Below are positions 62,110-64,000 of a stretch of DNA of 64,000 bases, one piece after another. Each line of letters opens with the position of its first letter. Within the stretch, counting starts at the first letter, position 1. The translations under genes and the position numbers were made by a program. The notes under the pieces are model-generated. The model made no database searches. It saw only the letters and a program-made list of their open reading frames with translations, and had not been told where the DNA came from. The stretch comes from CAWBRY01 sp963791295 (GTDB taxonomy: Bacteria > Bacteroidota > Bacteroidia > Chitinophagales > Chitinophagaceae), in the NCBI GenBank assembly GCA_963791295.1, contig CAWBRY010000001.1, positions 1-64,000 of the forward strand. The letters run 5' to 3'.

Positions 62110-62775
62110 ATGAAAAAAATGTTATTCCTCCCCGGAGCTCTACTGCTCGTTTCTGCTTTTTCATTGTTCGCCCAGGCTGATGATGAGAATGACGACAAAA
62201 CCAGGATAATAGGGAGTGGAAACGTGATCACCCGGAATATTCCGGTAACCTCATTCAATGAACTCGAGATCAGTGGGGTATTTAGCGTATGGCTAACGCA
62301 GGGGGATAAGGAAGAAGTAAAGATTGAGGCAGAAGATAATTTGCAGGATCTCTTTGAAGTAAAGAATGAAGGATCTCAATTGTCGGTCTCGATGAAAAAA
62401 CATGCTCATTTCAATAGCAAGAAAAAGATGAAGGTTTATATCACCTTTAAGAAATTAAAAAGCATGGATTTGAAAACGGTGGGAAACGTCTCTTCAGACA
62501 ACGATTTGAAATTTGATGAGCTGAAGATCGATAATACAAGTGTAGGAAATGTGAAGTTGAATGGGATGGCTGATAGGGCGGTGATCAGAAACAAAGGAGT
62601 TGGGAATTTCGAAGCCTCCCGGTTTGTTGTTCAAAAAATGGATATTGAAAATACGGGAGTCGGTTCGGCCGAAGTGAATGCTGAAAAAGAAATAAAAGTC
62701 AAGGACTCTTTTCTGGGAAAGGTCGTCAACAGAGGAAACGCTCCGATAAAACGAATGAATAGAGTGAGAATTTGA
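62110..62775 (+). CDS. DUF2807 head-GIN domain exported protein
   Basis: A 221-aa exported protein. The signal peptide MLFLPGALLLVSAFSLFAQA is followed by the head-GIN domain (DUF2807), a beta-helix with motifs VTSFNELEISGVFSVWLTQG, LTQGDKEEVKIEAEDN and repeats of the form NTSVGNVKLNG and NTGVGSAEVNA. The usual role is unknown; cell-surface or envelope binding is assumed. The ATG at 62110 begins right before a signal peptide; the frame opening at 62029 would add 27 residues. Confidence 0.88.
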   Translation: MKKMLFLPGALLLVSAFSLFAQADDENDDKTRIIGSGNVITRNIPVTSFNELEISGVFSVWLTQGDKEEVKIEAEDNLQDLFEVKNEGSQLSVSMKKHAHFNSKKKMKVYITFKKLKSMDLKTVGNVSSDNDLKFDELKIDNTSVGNVKLNGMADRAVIRNKGVGNFEASRFVVQKMDIENTGVGSAEVNAEKEIKVKDSFLGKVVNRGNAPIKRMNRVRI

Positions 62776-62807
62776 ATAGCGTAGTTCTCACCATATGATA
62801 CGGAAAC

Positions 62808-63833
62808 CTAGGAAGTGATTGAAGTGAGTTTCTTTTTTAGACTAAGGATACTCCAGTCCGTTGATTCAGCCACTATGTTATTCTTCAAACGTCCAAGGCC
62901 TTCAATTTCCATTTCGACAATATCGCCATCTAGCAACCATTGCTCCGTATAATCGGGATTATTGAGTTTGCCCGTTCCATTCAATTCCAGGAAACAACCT
63001 GTCCCCACCGTACCGCTGCCAATTACATCGCCGGGGAAGAGGTCTGCGCCGTAGGATGCTCTTTCAATAATCTCCGCAAAGCTCCAATCCATATCTCCTA
63101 AATTTCCATCGCTTACCTCCACGCCGTTTACCCAGCATTGCATGCGGAGGTTCCAACGTTTGCCCACATGATCTTCTTTTGGAGAAATCTCAAATGAGGA
63201 CAATTCATCCAGGGTAACGAGCCAGGGACCCAGCGCGGTTGCAAAATCTTTTCCCTTGGCAGGTCCGAGGTTCAACAACATTTCTTCTGATTGCAATCGT
63301 CTTGCGCTGAAATCGTTCATGATCATTAAGCCGCCGATATACTCGTCTGCTTCATCAGCACGAATATTTCTTCCATGTTTACTGATCACGATGGCCGCTT
63401 CCAATTCAAAGTCCAGCTTTTCCAATTGGTCCGGCATGCATTGTATTTCACCAGGTCCTTTTATTCCATGGTGGTTGGTAAAATAGAAAACGGGGTATTG
63501 ATCAAATTCGGGGATCATTTCTACTTTCCGATTCCTCCGCGCAGCTGCCACGTGTTGCCTGAATGCATAGGCGTCACGGCAGGATGGCGGAAATGGAATC
63601 GGGGAAAGAAGTTGGGCATCTGCCAAAGGAATATTTTTTTTGCTGGAACGCGTACCTTCCTTCAGCAATAACTCACCGGCCAGCGCAATGGGGTATGCAT
63701 CCTCCCAATATGTGAGGAACATATTCATGCTATTCGGAAGGTCGGGATGCAACACTTCCATATCATAAATAAAACCATTTATCAATACGCCCAATTGTTC
63801 GCGTTCCTCTTTGATATAAGAAACTAACTTCAT
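62808..63833 (-). CDS. Fumarylacetoacetate hydrolase family protein
   Basis: A 341-aa FAH-family enzyme. Metal ligands and catalytic residues are suggested by LDFELEAAIVIS (Glu-x-Glu), DFSARRLQSEEM and GSGTVGTGCFLEL. Members cleave C-C bonds of 2-oxoacid ring-fission products, such as fumarylacetoacetate in tyrosine breakdown. The exact substrate is not clear. It is divergent from the gene at 63956; the 122-base region between holds two palindromes and a promoter. Confidence 0.88.
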   Translation of the reverse strand: MKLVSYIKEEREQLGVLINGFIYDMEVLHPDLPNSMNMFLTYWEDAYPIALAGELLLKEGTRSSKKNIPLADAQLLSPIPFPPSCRDAYAFRQHVAAARRNRKVEMIPEFDQYPVFYFTNHHGIKGPGEIQCMPDQLEKLDFELEAAIVISKHGRNIRADEADEYIGGLMIMNDFSARRLQSEEMLLNLGPAKGKDFATALGPWLVTLDELSSFEISPKEDHVGKRWNLRMQCWVNGVEVSDGNLGDMDWSFAEIIERASYGADLFPGDVIGSGTVGTGCFLELNGTGKLNNPDYTEQWLLDGDIVEMEIEGLGRLKNNIVAESTDWSILSLKKKLTSITS

Positions 63834-63861
63834 TTTAATAAATTGAATGCCCTAAGTTAGC

Positions 63862-63876
63862 AAACGTTGAACGTTT
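63862..63876. promoter_or_regulatory. Inverted repeat AAACGTT-G-AACGTTT
   Basis: A perfect 7-bp inverted repeat around one G lies 28 bases before the FAH-family start, in the divergent region. It could be an operator for either gene. Confidence 0.5.
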
Positions 63877-63898
63877 AAAAACGTCTTCTCAACATGCT

Positions 63899-63916
63899 CC
63901 TAACCAACTGGTTAGG
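63899..63916. promoter_or_regulatory. Inverted repeat CCTAACC-AACT-GGTTAGG
   Basis: A perfect 7-bp inverted repeat with a 4-base centre lies seven bases upstream of the -33 element of the next gene. Sites with TAACCA and TGGTTA arms are known for TetR-family repressors; assignment here is by resemblance. Confidence 0.55.
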
Positions 63917-63922
63917 TATCCA

Positions 63923-63951
63923 TTTGGGAAATATTATCTTTCTTATCTTTG
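63923..63951 (+). promoter_or_regulatory. Promoter of the gene starting at 63956
   Basis: TTTG (63923-63926) and TATCTTTG (63944-63951) are 17 bases apart. The ATG follows four bases later, so the transcript would be leaderless or nearly so. Confidence 0.65.
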
Positions 63952-63955
63952 CGTC

Positions 63956-64000
63956 ATGCATTTTGAAAAGATCAATAACAAAGGTCAGGCGCGGCTGTTT
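63956..64000 (+). CDS. Start of a gene, 3'-partial
   Basis: Only 15 codons are inside the window: MHFEKINNKGQARLF. This is similar to the start of some Bacteroidota sterol desaturase/fatty acid hydroxylase-type proteins as I remember them, but it is too short to assign a function. A promoter and a palindrome lie directly upstream. Confidence 0.6.
   Translation, partial: MHFEKINNKGQARLF

Noticed and set aside
1..64000. Prophage, insertion sequence, integrase, CRISPR array or rRNA
   Set aside because: No transposase, integrase, capsid or tail gene, no direct-repeat spacer array and no rRNA sequence was seen on either strand.

Overview
The window looks like chromosomal DNA of a Bacteroidota bacterium, most likely of the Chitinophagaceae or a close family. 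This is inferred from gene content and promoter style. There is a caa3-type oxidase cluster with two subunit III genes and a DUF420 gene, a protein with a type IX secretion sorting domain, an LptC/CoaX/Lon-domain block and a DUF5522 protein. Many genes are preceded by the Bacteroidota -7 promoter motif TAnnTTTG. Most of the window is dense core metabolism. I see no prophage, insertion sequence, integrase or CRISPR array.

Layout. 1-7203 (+): cytochrome c oxidase operon (coxB partial and frameshifted, coxA, ctaB, two coxC-like genes, subunit IV), a terminator, then SCO and DUF420 assembly genes. 7219-8498 (-): alkyltransferase-like protein, DUF5522, TrmB. 8620-9171: TonB-C lipoprotein. 9303-13428 (+): a small unknown gene, then kaiC-kaiB-kaiB-histidine kinase. 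13509-13680 (-): a tRNA-like RNA with an unusual 101-nt insertion, with its own promoter and terminator. 13832-21919: AsnC regulator, ABC permease, glycosyltransferase, hydrolase, marR-acyl-CoA dehydrogenase operon, membrane protein, amidase. 21928-27809 (-): S9 peptidase-gnd-zwf-pgl, the oxidative pentose phosphate pathway. 27943-31126: orphan KorB, cupin-8 protein, basic secreted protein, RNase HII. 31232-34054: a probable thiosulfate module (two YeeE/YedE halves, a TsdA-like dihaem cytochrome and a divergent Tat-exported DsrE-like protein). 34223-35317: haem A synthase, which completes the maturation genes for the oxidase. 35366-41065: patatin, lipid kinase, FabH and a hydrolase, all lipid related. 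41193-48618: TypA, TPR protein, small CxxC protein, T9SS cargo, CDGSH protein, MeaB, glycosyltransferase. 48646-55794: Lon-domain protein, CoaX, outer-membrane barrel, LptC, aldo/keto reductase, SDR, LysS. 55959-61007: DUF4197, a CHAT/TPR protease gene broken by three +1 frameshifts, and an AT-rich Panacea/RelE-like toxin-antitoxin pair. 61013-64000: flavin reductase, DUF2807, FAH-family protein and the start of one more gene.

The most unusual items are the tRNA-like RNA at 13509-13680, the KaiA-less kai cluster with two kaiB genes, the four same-direction frameshifts (one in coxB, three in the CHAT gene), and the Panacea/RelE-like pair beside the CHAT gene. Calls were made by reading sequence and recognising motifs. 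No database search or folding program was run.
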